From Planctomycetia bacterium (GTDB taxonomy: Bacteria > Planctomycetota > Phycisphaerae > UBA1845 > Fen-1342): a stretch of 64,000 nucleotides of DNA. This document shows, piece by piece, positions 52,953 to 62,195 of this stretch. Position 1 is the first letter of the stretch. Each line of letters starts with the position of its first letter. The translations under genes and the position numbers were made by a program. The notes under the pieces are model-generated. The model saw only the letters and a list, made by a program, of their open reading frames with translations, searched no databases and was not told the DNA's origin. Location: NCBI GenBank assembly GCA_015709575.1, contig CP054190.1, forward strand, positions 2,230,616-2,294,615, read 5' to 3'.

Positions 52953-53116
52953 CGCAGCGCAAACCATGCCCTGCGCGGGGTCGGGTCTTTTTTTCGCAGC
53001 GCAAACCACGCCCCGCGCGGGGTCGGGTCTTTTTTTCGCAGCGCGAACCACGCCGCGCGCGGGGTCGGGTCTTTTTTTCGCAGCGCAAACCACGCCGCGC
53101 GCGGGGCTGCGTTTTT
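52953..53116 (+). terminator. Tandem array of 42-bp units resembling intrinsic terminators
   Basis: Three 42-bp units (52953-52994, 52995-53036, 53037-53078) and a fourth diverged one (53079-53116) follow the gene at 52120. Each has a GC-rich inverted stretch (e.g. CCCCGCGCGGGG) followed by TCGGGTC and a run of seven or eight T. The stem-then-U-tract layout matches Rho-independent termination. The unit length is a multiple of three, so the plus-strand frame stays open. The rest of 52918-53298 holds only the palindrome at 53144. Confidence 0.75.
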
Positions 53117-53143
53117 CGCCCGCAGGGCGAACGATCGTTGCCA

Positions 53144-53157
53144 GTGACTTCAGTCAC
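53144..53157. promoter_or_regulatory. Short perfect palindrome, possible operator
   Basis: GTGACT, TC and AGTCAC form a 14-bp palindrome in the 381-bp gap upstream of the S74 protein gene at 53299. It is just downstream of a small hairpin (TCGCCC-GCA-GGGCGA, 53116-53130). It could be an operator or part of a processed leader. No factor can be named. Confidence 0.25.
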
Positions 53158-53298
53158 CGGGGCGCTGCGCGCGGCGGAATTTTTTCGACGCGGGCGGGTC
53201 GGGCTGTCGGGGGCGGGGCCGCGTTTTCGCGTAGTGGGCAGGCGGGGCCGACGTTGCAAAGCTCCGACCGCTCACTCGAACCGCCCCGGAGGTGCCTG

Positions 53299-55482
53299 AT
53301 GGTACGCAGACTCTGCATCCTGACCCTGGCGACGCCGCTGCTGGCCCTGCCGGCGCTGGCCCAGGCCCCGCTCGCCACCGCCTTCACCTACCAGGGGCGG
53401 CTCGACGACGGCGGCGCGCCGGCCAACGGCAGCTTCGACCTGCGTTTCAGACTCTTCGACGACGCCGCGGGCGGGGCCCAGATCGGCGCGACGATCTGCG
53501 CCGACAACGTGGCCGTCGCCGCCGGGACCTTCGCCACGCCGCTCGACTTCGGTTCCACCTTTGACGGAAACGCCCGCTGGCTCGAGGTCAGCGTGCGGCC
53601 AGACGCCACGCCCGGCAACTGCGGCGGCGGAGCCTATACGCCGCTCACGCCGCGCCAGCCGCTGAGCGCTGCGCCCTACGCCCTGCACGCGCTCAACGCC
53701 GGACAGTGGCAAAACTCCGGCAGCACCATCATGAACGCCAACAACGGGTTCGTCGGAATCAACCGCGACTACACGGTCGGACTGGAATGGTTCGGCGTGC
53801 ATGCGCCTGTCAACAGCGGCTACGGCGGCATGTACGTCACCACCGAGGGCGACGACGCCTGGCCCTTCTACGGCTACAAGGCCGGAACGGGCCAGGTCGG
53901 CTGGACCTTTCTCGACGGCGCCAGCGGCGACTGGCATCTCAACCTCGACGGCATCAAGCTGACCGTGCGGGATGAGGGATTTGTGGGCATCCGCACCTCC
54001 GTGCCGATGCACCCGCTGCACGTCGTCACGATCAACACCGATCGCGCGATCTACGGTGAAAACTCCGTCACCGGCGGTGCGGCCATTCGCGGGCACGCGA
54101 CCCACACCGGCAGCCAGAATACCGGCGTGTGGGGACAGGCCGCCGGCACCACCGGGCGGGCGGTCTTCGGCGACGCCGCCGCCGCCAGCGGCGCGAACTT
54201 CGGCGGCTTCTTCCGCAGCGCCAGCACCAGCGGCGTCGGCGCGCGGGGCGAAAGCCCGTTCGTCGGGATCGAAGGCGCCGCCAGCGGCGCCAACGGCGTC
54301 GGCGTGGCGGGCAGCGGGCCGTCGCGCGGCGTCACCGGCAGCAGCGCCACCATCGGCGGCGACTTTCTCGGCACCGGCAACAACAGCGGCGGCGTCTACG
54401 GCGTCAGCAGCGGCACCGGCGGATTCACCTACGGCGTCTTCGGCGAGGTCACCAATCCCGCCTCCGCCGGCATCGGCGTCCGCGGCCGGGCGCCGAGCTA
54501 CGGCGTGCAGGGCGAGGCGACCGGCAACGGCGTGGGCGTGGTCGGCCGGGCGCCGACCGGCATCGGCGTCTACGGGGAATCCAGCTCCGTCGGCGGCACC
54601 GGCGTCCTGGGCGCGAATGCCGCCGGCAGCGGCACGACCTACGGCGTGCAGGGCGTCGTCAACTCGCCCAGCGGATATGCCGGCCACTTCTCCGGCCGCG
54701 GCTACTTCTCCGGCAACGTCGGAATCGGGGTGCTCAGCCCGACCAACCCGCTCTCCGTCGTCGGCGACGCGGACATCAGCGGCCGGGTCAGCATCGGCAT
54801 CAACGGCGCGGATGCCCGGCTGCTGGTGCGCGGCGTGACCGGCGAGGACGCCTTCCGCGTGCGCGTCGACGGCGGGACCAAGATGCTGGTGAAGGACAAC
54901 GGCGGGGTAGGGATCGGTTCAAACTTCGGCACGCTGCCGGCCAACGGCCTGCGGGTTCAAGGCTCGGTCGGCATCGGGACCGACCCCACCGAGGCGCTGC
55001 ACGTCAGCGGCAACATCCGCGCGACCGGCAGCGTGTTCGCGTCGTGCGGCACGCTCATCTGCTCGGACGAGCGCTTCAAGACCAACGTCGAGCCGCTGCG
55101 GAACGGCTTGGACGCCGTTCGGGCGCTGCGGCCGGTGCGCTATGACTGGAGACGCGAACAGTTCCCGTTGCACGGTTTTCCCGCGGAACGGCAGGTCGGC
55201 CTGATCGCGCAGGACGTTCGGGCCGTGGCGCCCGACGTGGTGCAGAAGGACGGTGACGGGTTCCTGGCGGTTGATTACGGCCGGCTGACGCCACTTCTCA
55301 TCGAGGCCGTGAAGGAGTTGGAAATCCGCAAGGACGCCGAGCTCGCCGCGCTGCGGGCGGACAACGAGGCGCTGGCGGCGCGGATCGAGCGGCTGGAGGC
55401 GCTGCTTGCGCCCGCACCGAAAGACGCGGCGGCCTGCCTGGATGAACCTTCCACCGCCGCAGACGCGGACGGTGCGCAGTAG
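53299..55482 (+). CDS. Exported repeat protein with C-terminal S74 self-cleaving chaperone domain
   Basis: This 727-residue protein has a signal peptide (MVRRLCILTLATPLLALPALAQ) and FTYQGRLDDGGAPANGSFDLRF, a common exported-protein opening. A long Gly/Val-rich beta-repeat region follows (GVRGRAPSYGVQGEATGNGVGV and similar). The C-terminus has CSDERFKTNVEPLRNGLDAV and RQVGLIAQDVRAVAPDVV, features of the S74 intramolecular chaperone of phage tail spikes, with cleavage expected before the Ser in SDERFK. A coiled-coil helix (ELAALRADNEALAARIERL) closes it. It likely forms a trimeric surface fibre. GGAGG precedes the ATG. Confidence 0.83.
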   Translation: MVRRLCILTLATPLLALPALAQAPLATAFTYQGRLDDGGAPANGSFDLRFRLFDDAAGGAQIGATICADNVAVAAGTFATPLDFGSTFDGNARWLEVSVRPDATPGNCGGGAYTPLTPRQPLSAAPYALHALNAGQWQNSGSTIMNANNGFVGINRDYTVGLEWFGVHAPVNSGYGGMYVTTEGDDAWPFYGYKAGTGQVGWTFLDGASGDWHLNLDGIKLTVRDEGFVGIRTSVPMHPLHVVTINTDRAIYGENSVTGGAAIRGHATHTGSQNTGVWGQAAGTTGRAVFGDAAAASGANFGGFFRSASTSGVGARGESPFVGIEGAASGANGVGVAGSGPSRGVTGSSATIGGDFLGTGNNSGGVYGVSSGTGGFTYGVFGEVTNPASAGIGVRGRAPSYGVQGEATGNGVGVVGRAPTGIGVYGESSSVGGTGVLGANAAGSGTTYGVQGVVNSPSGYAGHFSGRGYFSGNVGIGVLSPTNPLSVVGDADISGRVSIGINGADARLLVRGVTGEDAFRVRVDGGTKMLVKDNGGVGIGSNFGTLPANGLRVQGSVGIGTDPTEALHVSGNIRATGSVFASCGTLICSDERFKTNVEPLRNGLDAVRALRPVRYDWRREQFPLHGFPAERQVGLIAQDVRAVAPDVVQKDGDGFLAVDYGRLTPLLIEAVKELEIRKDAELAALRADNEALAARIERLEALLAPAPKDAAACLDEPSTAADADGAQ

Positions 55483-55508
55483 CATTCATCCCGGGCGGCG
55501 AATGAGCG

Positions 55509-57176
55509 TTAGCCGCTCTCGCCGTCGCGGTTGGGCGGGTCGGGTTTGGACGCCGCGGAGTCGTCCGCGGGCGGCGGCGAGGTCGCGGCGTCCGGTGCGA
55601 CGCTTCGCAGCACCAGCGTGCGCGCGAACAGGTCGCCCAGCCTGCGACGACCGCGGCCCCACAGGAAAATCACCAGCAGCGGCAGCCAGAACGGTGGATG
55701 GACTTCCAGCGCCCGGATGGCGTTGCGCAACAGCACCTGCCGCCAGTCCGCGCGGCCGCCGGCCTCGTCGCAGACGCGCGTGCCCACCAGCAGCTTTCCG
55801 ACTGTCCGCGCGGCGAGCAGTTCCATCAGCAGCGAATACGCAAAGTACCCTGCGCTGGTCCAAAGCCACCACAGCAGCACGGGCGTCACCGGCAGCACCC
55901 CCGCCACCGCCCAATCCGCCACCCCCCGGACCGCATCCTGCCACGACACGCCCGTCCACGCGGCCGTCAACACCGAAATCGGCACGAGGTCAATGACGGC
56001 CGCGATGACGCGCTGAAAGTAGAACGCGGGTGCGACGGTCGCCGGCAGCGTGGGGATCGTGTCCACTCGTGTGCGCCGGAACGCGAGCAACATCACCAGC
56101 ACCGCCACCACCAGCACCGGCGTGCCCTTGCCGACCATCTCGCGCAGCTGTTCCTGCACCGGCGGCTCAAAAACCGCCGGCACCAGCAGTGTCGGCTCCG
56201 CCGGGGCTTCGCCGAATCGGGCAAACCGCACCGCCCGACGACCATCCGCCCCCGACTGGGCAATCGCAACATGCTGGTTAAAGCCGACGGCATCCACAAA
56301 GCGACAATCCGGCGGACCGCCCGCCCAACCCGATAGTTGAATCTCCGAGGCAAGCCACTCGCTCCCAGGGTCGCCCGGCCCCGCTGCAAGCATTCGGTAG
56401 CCGCGCAGGCGCTCGCCGGTGGCCGTCTCCTCCACCGCCACCAAAGCAGGTACGCGACCGATCAACACGGGCGCAAACCCGCCCAGCCCCGGCACCGTCA
56501 GCTCCGTCCCGCGCCGCCAGGCGCCGGTCGGCAGATCGAGCGCAGCGCAGACGATGGTTTCTCCCTCGGCCCAGAATGCGTGAATCGCGCCGTTGAGTAC
56601 AAGCAGGCGCGGGCGCAGCGTTCCGCCGCCAACGCTGGTCGCCTCATCCGGCAGCGGTGAAAAACCGGCCCATCCCCTGCTTTCCAGCCGGATCAGCGAA
56701 ATGGAGGAAGCGCCCGGGGAGAAGGGCACATCACCGCCGCGCGGCGTGTACAGCTCGCGGGCCGCGGAGGACAGCGCCAGCGCGTATACCTCGCCTCCAG
56801 CCACCACGGCGTCCAGCGGGGCACGGTGACGCGGCATGTCGGCGCGCGGCTCCGGACCGCCGGTCCCGCGAACCTGGACCACCGCGCCGCTCTCGAAAAA
56901 CAACGTCGCCGCGGTGTCTGAAACTGCGATACGCAACAGGCGGCCGTTGAAGCTCTGCGGGGCGGCAAACGGCGTTAGGTCCGTACGCTGTGCCAGCAGT
57001 GTGCGTACATCGGTCGCGTCCGCGACCCACAGTCGCGCTTGCGTCGCGGCGATGACCGTCGAGCCAGTCGGCTCGCCCTGGGCCTGTGCCGCTGCAGTGC
57101 CGACGGCGAGAACCATGCACGCCGCCAGGGCGCTCACGGTCAGCGGCATCCGGCATTCGCCGCGCGCTGCGCTCAC
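55509..57176 (-). CDS. RDD-family membrane protein with exported N-terminal domain
   Basis: The start is a GTG overlapping the upstream stop by 4 bp (57173-57176); an ATG nine codons further in is also possible. The 555-residue protein has a signal sequence (MPLTVSALAACMVLAVGTAAAQAQ). A beta-propeller-like region of about 300 residues (residues 30-340) contains repeated short strand motifs. A membrane helix follows (GTPVLVVAVLVMLLAF). The RDD domain then has FQRVIAAVIDLVPISVL, RTVGKLLVGTRV and LLRNAIRALEV. RDD proteins are often transporters or membrane regulators. The function here is unknown. Confidence 0.78.
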   Translation of the reverse strand: MSAARGECRMPLTVSALAACMVLAVGTAAAQAQGEPTGSTVIAATQARLWVADATDVRTLLAQRTDLTPFAAPQSFNGRLLRIAVSDTAATLFFESGAVVQVRGTGGPEPRADMPRHRAPLDAVVAGGEVYALALSSAARELYTPRGGDVPFSPGASSISLIRLESRGWAGFSPLPDEATSVGGGTLRPRLLVLNGAIHAFWAEGETIVCAALDLPTGAWRRGTELTVPGLGGFAPVLIGRVPALVAVEETATGERLRGYRMLAAGPGDPGSEWLASEIQLSGWAGGPPDCRFVDAVGFNQHVAIAQSGADGRRAVRFARFGEAPAEPTLLVPAVFEPPVQEQLREMVGKGTPVLVVAVLVMLLAFRRTRVDTIPTLPATVAPAFYFQRVIAAVIDLVPISVLTAAWTGVSWQDAVRGVADWAVAGVLPVTPVLLWWLWTSAGYFAYSLLMELLAARTVGKLLVGTRVCDEAGGRADWRQVLLRNAIRALEVHPPFWLPLLVIFLWGRGRRRLGDLFARTLVLRSVAPDAATSPPPADDSAASKPDPPNRDGESG

Positions 57177-58078
57177 GGCGCGCTTTCATCTGGAGAGAGC
57201 GGCGGCAGTGGTGGATCGTCCAGCGCGTCGACGCGCCCCGAAAACTGCCGCGGAAACTCAAAGACGTCCGGCATTTCCGGGCGCAGAACCGCGTCGCCGA
57301 CGTCGAGCCGCAGTTCGGCGTCGCGCACCGGCCACGTGACCACGTAGCGCCGCGGAATGAACGGTCCGCCGTCGCCTACGCGCCGATACTGCCCCACCTC
57401 GGCATCCATCACGATCTTTCCATCCGGGCCGCGGTCCAGGATGCGGATCGGCTGGTACGGCGGCTCGGGGTCCAGCCGCACCTCGCGCAGCGCCACGGGC
57501 CGCCCGACCGCATCCATCCGCAGTTGAACCAGCCGCTGATCCCATTCGTCCGACTCTCCGCGCCGCAGCACGAACGGGCTGCTCAGCACCCCCGCTCCCG
57601 GCGGACGCAGGCAGAGCGCGTCGAGCAGATCGCCCGGCGGCAGCGGGATGCGCTCCGGCGGCAGTTCCGCGACACGCGACCACTCCCCCCACATCAGTCG
57701 CCGTGAATCCGGCACGTCGATCCAGATCCAGTATCGCTCGTTGTTCGATCCGATCCGCGCGACGCTGCCGCCGATCGCGTCCTTGATGTCGAAATAGAGC
57801 GATTGCGGAGTGTGAAAAACGATCGTGGTCGGGTGAGCGATGAAGCGCCGCATATTGCCGCTCTCATCGCGAAATCGGAACGACACCAACCCCTTGCAGA
57901 TCAGCGGCGCGCCAAGTCCGGAGAGGTTGTCGGAAATCCGCAGCAGCGCATCCTCGGCGTCGCGCGGCGGAACGCCGACCCGCGCCGGCGGACAGCCCGC
58001 GGCCGCGCCCAGCAGCACCACCAGCACGACCAACGCGCCACGCCCGCAGACGCCGCCCAACCCGCGTCTACGCATCAA
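57173..58078 (-). CDS. Lipoprotein of unknown function
   Basis: This 301-residue protein has an Arg-rich N-terminus and a hydrophobic segment ending in the lipobox LGAAAGC (Cys29). The beta-rich body, with SLYFDIKDAIGGSVARIGSN and GKIVMDAEVGQYRRV, resembles LolA/LolB-type or DUF4292-like lipoproteins, but the match is weak. It overlaps the zinc-ribbon gene upstream by 11 bp and the RDD gene downstream by 4 bp, so the three form an operon. Confidence 0.75.
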   Translation of the reverse strand: MMRRRGLGGVCGRGALVVLVVLLGAAAGCPPARVGVPPRDAEDALLRISDNLSGLGAPLICKGLVSFRFRDESGNMRRFIAHPTTIVFHTPQSLYFDIKDAIGGSVARIGSNNERYWIWIDVPDSRRLMWGEWSRVAELPPERIPLPPGDLLDALCLRPPGAGVLSSPFVLRRGESDEWDQRLVQLRMDAVGRPVALREVRLDPEPPYQPIRILDRGPDGKIVMDAEVGQYRRVGDGGPFIPRRYVVTWPVRDAELRLDVGDAVLRPEMPDVFEFPRQFSGRVDALDDPPLPPLSPDESAP

Positions 58079-58604
58079 TCGGCTCCGAATTCACGCCGTC
58101 CGCCTCGTCGATCGCCGCCGCGTCCCCGCTGAGCAGCAGCTCCAGCTCAGCGCTGACGCGCTCCACCGCCTCATCGTCGAGGTCCGGCCGCACCACCTCA
58201 AAACGCTGCTCGCGCCGCGGCGCGACGAAGCACCATCGCTCCTCGCCGTCGCGCAGAATCGTGTCCGAAAGCTGGAGCACGCGCTTGCGCCATAGCAGCA
58301 GCGCCAACCCGAACCGGAAGCGCCGGCTGCGCTCATCGCCGTCGGAAAGGCGCGAAAAGACGCCGTATAGCGCCTCGCGATCCAGCGCTGGCCGAAGTCG
58401 CGACTGCGGCTGCGGACGCCGCACGCGCCACGCCCCCAGCGGCTCCAGCAGCGACGGCGGCGGACAGCCCAGGCACAGATCCCTGCGCTCGTACCCGTCT
58501 CCCGCGACGATCACCATCGCCTGGTGCAGCTCCCCCGCCTCGAATTCCCGTTCGCACGTCGCGCAGCGAATCGCGGCCCGCGGCATGTTCCAGTCGGTCG
58601 CCAA
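58068..58604 (-). CDS. Zinc-ribbon protein, first gene of a three-gene operon
   Basis: This 178-residue protein probably starts at the TTG at 58604, which has AGGAG seven bases upstream; the ATG at 58586 gives nearly the same protein. It has C-x2-C (CATC) and C-x2-C (CLGC) near residues 14 and 42, a zinc ribbon. A helical domain follows (REALYGVFSRLSDGDERSRRFRFGLALLLWR). The end is acidic. I recognise no enzyme. The start lies 181 bp from the divergent ubiD. Confidence 0.68.
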   Translation of the reverse strand: MATDWNMPRAAIRCATCEREFEAGELHQAMVIVAGDGYERRDLCLGCPPPSLLEPLGAWRVRRPQPQSRLRPALDREALYGVFSRLSDGDERSRRFRFGLALLLWRKRVLQLSDTILRDGEERWCFVAPRREQRFEVVRPDLDDEAVERVSAELELLLSGDAAAIDEADGVNSEPIDA

Positions 58605-58784
58605 ACGCAGACTCCTGTCGTGATTGCGGCGTGCAGTGTATAGAGAGACGACAAGGACCGGCAACCGGTGCGGCCGAGCGCCGGTTCGCACGCCGCGTCG
58701 GTCGGCGCGCGATCGCACGACTCGACGCGCACGTTGACAAGCGACGTCAGCGCCCGTCACCCGGCGCCGATCGGAGTCATTTTC

Positions 58785-60437
58785 GTGCCATTCAGCGATA
58801 TGCAGAGCTTCGCCGCGGAGCTGGAGCGCCGCGGACTGTTACGCCGGGTTCGGGCGGCGGTCGACCCCGCCCTGGAAATTACGGAGATTAATGACCGGGT
58901 GGTAAAGGCCGGCGGACCGGCGCTGCTCTTCGAGAGCGTCCGCGGCTCGTCGATCCCCGTGTTGATCAACACCTTCGGGACGAAGGAACGGATGTGCCTG
59001 GCCCTGGGCGTCGGCGACTTCGACGAGCTGGCGCAGCGCGTCAAGCTGATGATCAAGCCGGAGGTGCCGACCACGCTGATGGACAAGCTCAAGAAGCTGC
59101 CGCAGTTGATGCAACTCGCCAGCCTGCCGCCGAAGGTCGTGAGACGCGGCATCTGCCAGGAGGTCGTCCGCCGCGAGGATGCCGACCTCACGGCCCTCCC
59201 CGCGCTGCAATGCTGGCCGCACGACGGCGACCTTTCCCGGAACGTCTATTCCCACATTCAAGCGCTGGTATCCGCGGCAAAGGGCGGCGGTTCGGTGGCG
59301 GACCCCATGACCGCCGAGCTGCTGCGCCGCGCGCTGCTGGCTCGAAACGAGGGCAGCGAGCACGCGCGCGAGCTGTTCGCGTCCGAAACGCCGCTGAACC
59401 CGGCCGCGCTCCTGCCGCCGGCGCGCAGCGGGCGCTACCTGACGCTCACCAACGTCATTACGCGCCATCCGAAGACCGGCGACCGCAACGTGGGCATGTA
59501 CCGCGTGCAGGTGCTGGGTCCGCGACTGGCGGCGATGCACTGGCACATGCACCACGACGGGGCGCGGCACTTCCGGGCTTATCGCGAAATGGGCAGGCGC
59601 ATGCCGGTCGCGATCAGCTTCGGCGGGCCGGCGGTGATGCCATACGCCGCCACCTGCCCGCTGCCGCCGGGGATCGACGAGTGCCTGTTCGCGGGATTCC
59701 TGAACGGCGGCGCGATCGAGCTGGTGCCGTGCGTGTCACAGCCGGAGATCGAGGTGCCGGCCAACGCCGAGATCGTGGTCGAGGGCTACATCGACCCGCA
59801 GGATGCGCCGGTGATCGAGGGGCCGTTCGGCGATCACACCGGCTTCTACTCTCTGGCGGATCTCTATCCGCGCCTGCACGTGACTGCCATCACGCAGCGC
59901 CGTTCGCCGATCTATCCGACAACGGTCGTGGGTCCGCCGCCACAGGAGGATTACTGGCTGGGCAAGGCCACCGAGCGGATCTTTTTGCCCCTGTTGCAGG
60001 TGCTGATCCCCGACATCATCGATTACGACCTGCCGATGTTCGGCTGCTTCCACAACTGCGCGTTCGTGAAGATCCGCAAGGAGTATCCGCACCAGGCGCG
60101 ACGCGTGATGAGCGCGATCTGGGGTGCGGGGCAGATGGCCTTCACAAAGATGATCGTGGTCGTCGATGAGCACGTGGACGTGCACGATCAGAACGCGGTG
60201 CTGTTCCACATGCTGGCAAACTGCGACCCGCGGCGCGACGTGGTGATCGCAGACGGCCCGCTCGACATTCTCGACCACGCCGCGCCAGTGTGCGGCGCGG
60301 GCGGCAAGATCGGCTGGGACGCGACGCGAAAGCTGCCGTCTGAGGGGGCGGTGCGCGAGTGGCCGGATGAGCTCCGAATGAGCGAGGAGATGCGCGCGCA
60401 GGTGACGCGGCGCTGGCCGGAGTTCGGACTTGGGTGA
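58785..60437 (+). CDS. ubiD: UbiD-family decarboxylase
   Basis: UbiD enzymes use prenylated FMN to decarboxylate aromatic or unsaturated acids in ubiquinone or menaquinone synthesis. The GTG at 58785 (MPFSDMQSFAAELERRG) with GGAG upstream is preferred to the long in-frame ORF from 58668; an ATG at 58800 is also possible. Conserved segments include LTALPALQCWPHDG, MYRVQVLGPRLAAMHWHMHHDGARH and EIVVEGYIDPQDAPVIEGPFGDHTGFYS. The Glu-Arg-Glu catalytic triad is consistent. With mqnA and mqnC nearby it may act in futalosine-type menaquinone synthesis. Length is about 550 residues. Confidence 0.9.
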   Translation: MPFSDMQSFAAELERRGLLRRVRAAVDPALEITEINDRVVKAGGPALLFESVRGSSIPVLINTFGTKERMCLALGVGDFDELAQRVKLMIKPEVPTTLMDKLKKLPQLMQLASLPPKVVRRGICQEVVRREDADLTALPALQCWPHDGDLSRNVYSHIQALVSAAKGGGSVADPMTAELLRRALLARNEGSEHARELFASETPLNPAALLPPARSGRYLTLTNVITRHPKTGDRNVGMYRVQVLGPRLAAMHWHMHHDGARHFRAYREMGRRMPVAISFGGPAVMPYAATCPLPPGIDECLFAGFLNGGAIELVPCVSQPEIEVPANAEIVVEGYIDPQDAPVIEGPFGDHTGFYSLADLYPRLHVTAITQRRSPIYPTTVVGPPPQEDYWLGKATERIFLPLLQVLIPDIIDYDLPMFGCFHNCAFVKIRKEYPHQARRVMSAIWGAGQMAFTKMIVVVDEHVDVHDQNAVLFHMLANCDPRRDVVIADGPLDILDHAAPVCGAGGKIGWDATRKLPSEGAVREWPDELRMSEEMRAQVTRRWPEFGLG

Positions 60438-60546
60438 CGGCGGAGTCGGCATAGGCGGTCGACCCGCGGGCGGAGCCGTCCGACATGGGTTCCAAGGTGG
60501 GCTCGGCGGTTTGCGACGGGTGGTGCGAGTCGATATTCTGAGCCGG

Positions 60547-61572
60547 ATGTCCACGAACCCGGAGGATCATCGTCCTGAAAGCGCCGCGGCCGGCACGCCA
60601 GCGGTGCGCCTGCATCCGGAACGAGCAGAGGCGGATGGCGAAGCCGGGAAAGCGGATCCGGTCGCGCGGTTCCTGCATAGCGCGATTCTTCGCCGCTGGC
60701 GCGGGTTGGCGGAAAGCGTTCCCGCGGCACTCGATGCGGACGCGGAGGCGGTTCACAACCTGCGGGTGTCGAGCCGCCGACTGCGGGCGGTGATGACGGT
60801 CTTTGCGTCTCACCTGCGCTCCAATCGGGCGAAAAAAGTGGGCAAGGCGCTGCGAAAGGTGACACGCAGCGCCGGCGGGGCACGCGAGTGGGACGTTCAT
60901 GGCGAGACACTGGCCCGCCAACACGCGGCCAGCACGCGCGAGGGGGAGCGCGCCGCGATCGAACATATGCTGGAGCTGGTGGATGCGCGCCGGGCGCATG
61001 AGCACGCGCGAATGACGCGGCGACTGGCGAAGATTGACTTCGCGCGACTGGGGCGTAGCGTGCGGTGGCTGTCGGAACATCTGGTCAGCACGGCGACGGG
61101 ACAGGCCCTGCCGCAGGCGGCCTGGAGCGTGCTCGAGCCGCTCGTCCGGGAGGCGCTCTGCGGGATGACCCGGCTGCGCGAGCGCGAGCGGGCGGATGAG
61201 ATGCACACGCAGCGAATCGCGGTGAAGCGGTTGCGCTACGCGATCGAGCTGCTCGAGCCCGCGTTCGCAGACGGCCATGCGCGGCTGGTCGCGCGCTGCA
61301 AGCAGTTGCAGGAAATCCTGGGTCGGCACCACGACCTGGTGGTGTTGGATGAGCTGCTCTCGCGGACGCTGGCGCGATTGAGCGAACACGGCCGCACCAC
61401 ACTGGCAGACGGACTGCTGGCGCCGCTGGAACGGCTGCGAGGAGAGCGGCGCGATCAATACCTGGAATTCTGCGGCGTGACTACGCTGCTGGACGAGGAA
61501 TCGTTCGCCGATGAAGTACGGCGCGGCCTGCGGTTGCCGCGCCGCGTCGGCCAGTCGGTGTCGGGGGAATGA
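60547..61572 (+). CDS. CHAD domain protein
   Basis: This 341-residue protein starts at the ATG at 60547; the longer in-frame ORF from 60430 is low complexity and rejected. The CHAD signatures VHNLRVSSRRLRAVMTVF and MHTQRIAVKRLRYAIELL are present in two helical halves (about residues 35-325). CHAD proteins bind polyphosphate and often associate with phosphate storage granules. There is no adjoining CYTH domain. A Shine-Dalgarno site is weak. Confidence 0.88.
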   Translation: MSTNPEDHRPESAAAGTPAVRLHPERAEADGEAGKADPVARFLHSAILRRWRGLAESVPAALDADAEAVHNLRVSSRRLRAVMTVFASHLRSNRAKKVGKALRKVTRSAGGAREWDVHGETLARQHAASTREGERAAIEHMLELVDARRAHEHARMTRRLAKIDFARLGRSVRWLSEHLVSTATGQALPQAAWSVLEPLVREALCGMTRLRERERADEMHTQRIAVKRLRYAIELLEPAFADGHARLVARCKQLQEILGRHHDLVVLDELLSRTLARLSEHGRTTLADGLLAPLERLRGERRDQYLEFCGVTTLLDEESFADEVRRGLRLPRRVGQSVSGE

Positions 61573-61588
61573 GAATCGGAGCGTGATC

Positions 61589-62164
61589 ATGAACAGCAGG
61601 TGGGTCCTGAGTGTGTGCGTGGCGCTGGCGAGCCTGGGCCTTGCGGCGGGCTGCGCGTCGAAGTGCTGCAGCTCGTGCGGCGACTGCAACTGTCAGAAGA
61701 GCAAGGGCGAGGAGAAATCCAGCCTGGATCAGCGGCACTTCGGCGAGAAGATGAAGCTGGCGGACTCGAAGACCGTGCCGATCCGGACGGTGCTGGCTTC
61801 GCCGGACAAGTACAAGGACAAGTACATTCGCGTCAGCGCAGTCGTTCGCGAGGTGTGCCAGCACAAGGGCTGCTGGATTCGTATGGCGGACGGCGAGGCC
61901 GGTGACGGCCTGTTCGTGAAGTTCGTCTGCCCGATCGAGGGGCGGCTGATTCCGACCGACGCGGTCGGCAAGCCGGTGGTCGTCGAAGGCACGCTGGTGG
62001 TCGAGATGGTGGATGAGGACGAGGCCCGCCACATCGCCGAGGAGGCCGGCAAGTCGGCCGATGACATCCGCAAGATTGTCGGCCCCCAGAAGCGCATGCG
62101 GATGAGCGCGCCGGCGGCGGTGATCATGGGCCTCAAGCCCGGCAGCACAGCAATGGCGCACTAG
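61589..62164 (+). CDS. Lipoprotein with DUF4920-like domain
   Basis: The ATG at 61589 begins a signal (MNSRWVLSVCVALASLGLA) with lipobox AAGC. A Cys-rich segment follows: CASKCCSSCGDCNCQ, eight Cys in about 17 residues. The domain (residues 65-165) has DKYKDKYIRVSAVVREVCQHKGCWIRM and VEGTLVVEMVDEDEARHIAEEAGKS, characteristic of DUF4920. It is likely periplasmic and may bind metal or act in redox repair. An in-frame start at 61511 is rejected. It lies 16 bp after the CHAD gene. Confidence 0.78.
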   Translation: MNSRWVLSVCVALASLGLAAGCASKCCSSCGDCNCQKSKGEEKSSLDQRHFGEKMKLADSKTVPIRTVLASPDKYKDKYIRVSAVVREVCQHKGCWIRMADGEAGDGLFVKFVCPIEGRLIPTDAVGKPVVVEGTLVVEMVDEDEARHIAEEAGKSADDIRKIVGPQKRMRMSAPAAVIMGLKPGSTAMAH

Positions 62165-62195
62165 GTCATCACGAAACGGGGAGGGGCGCTCGCCG

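Noticed and set aside
51740..53116. CRISPR array
   Set aside because: The repeats are contiguous tandem units without spacers of constant length.
52966..53298. In-frame N-terminal extension of the S74 protein through the 42-bp array
   Set aside because: The frame is open only because 42 is a multiple of three; the signal peptide and GGAGG site at 53288-53301 mark the true start.
53299..55482. Prophage tail-fibre region
   Set aside because: The S74 domain is phage-like, but there is a signal peptide and no capsid, terminase or integrase gene nearby.
60142..61689. 515-codon minus-strand ORF
   Set aside because: It is antisense to ubiD and the CHAD gene and is low in complexity.
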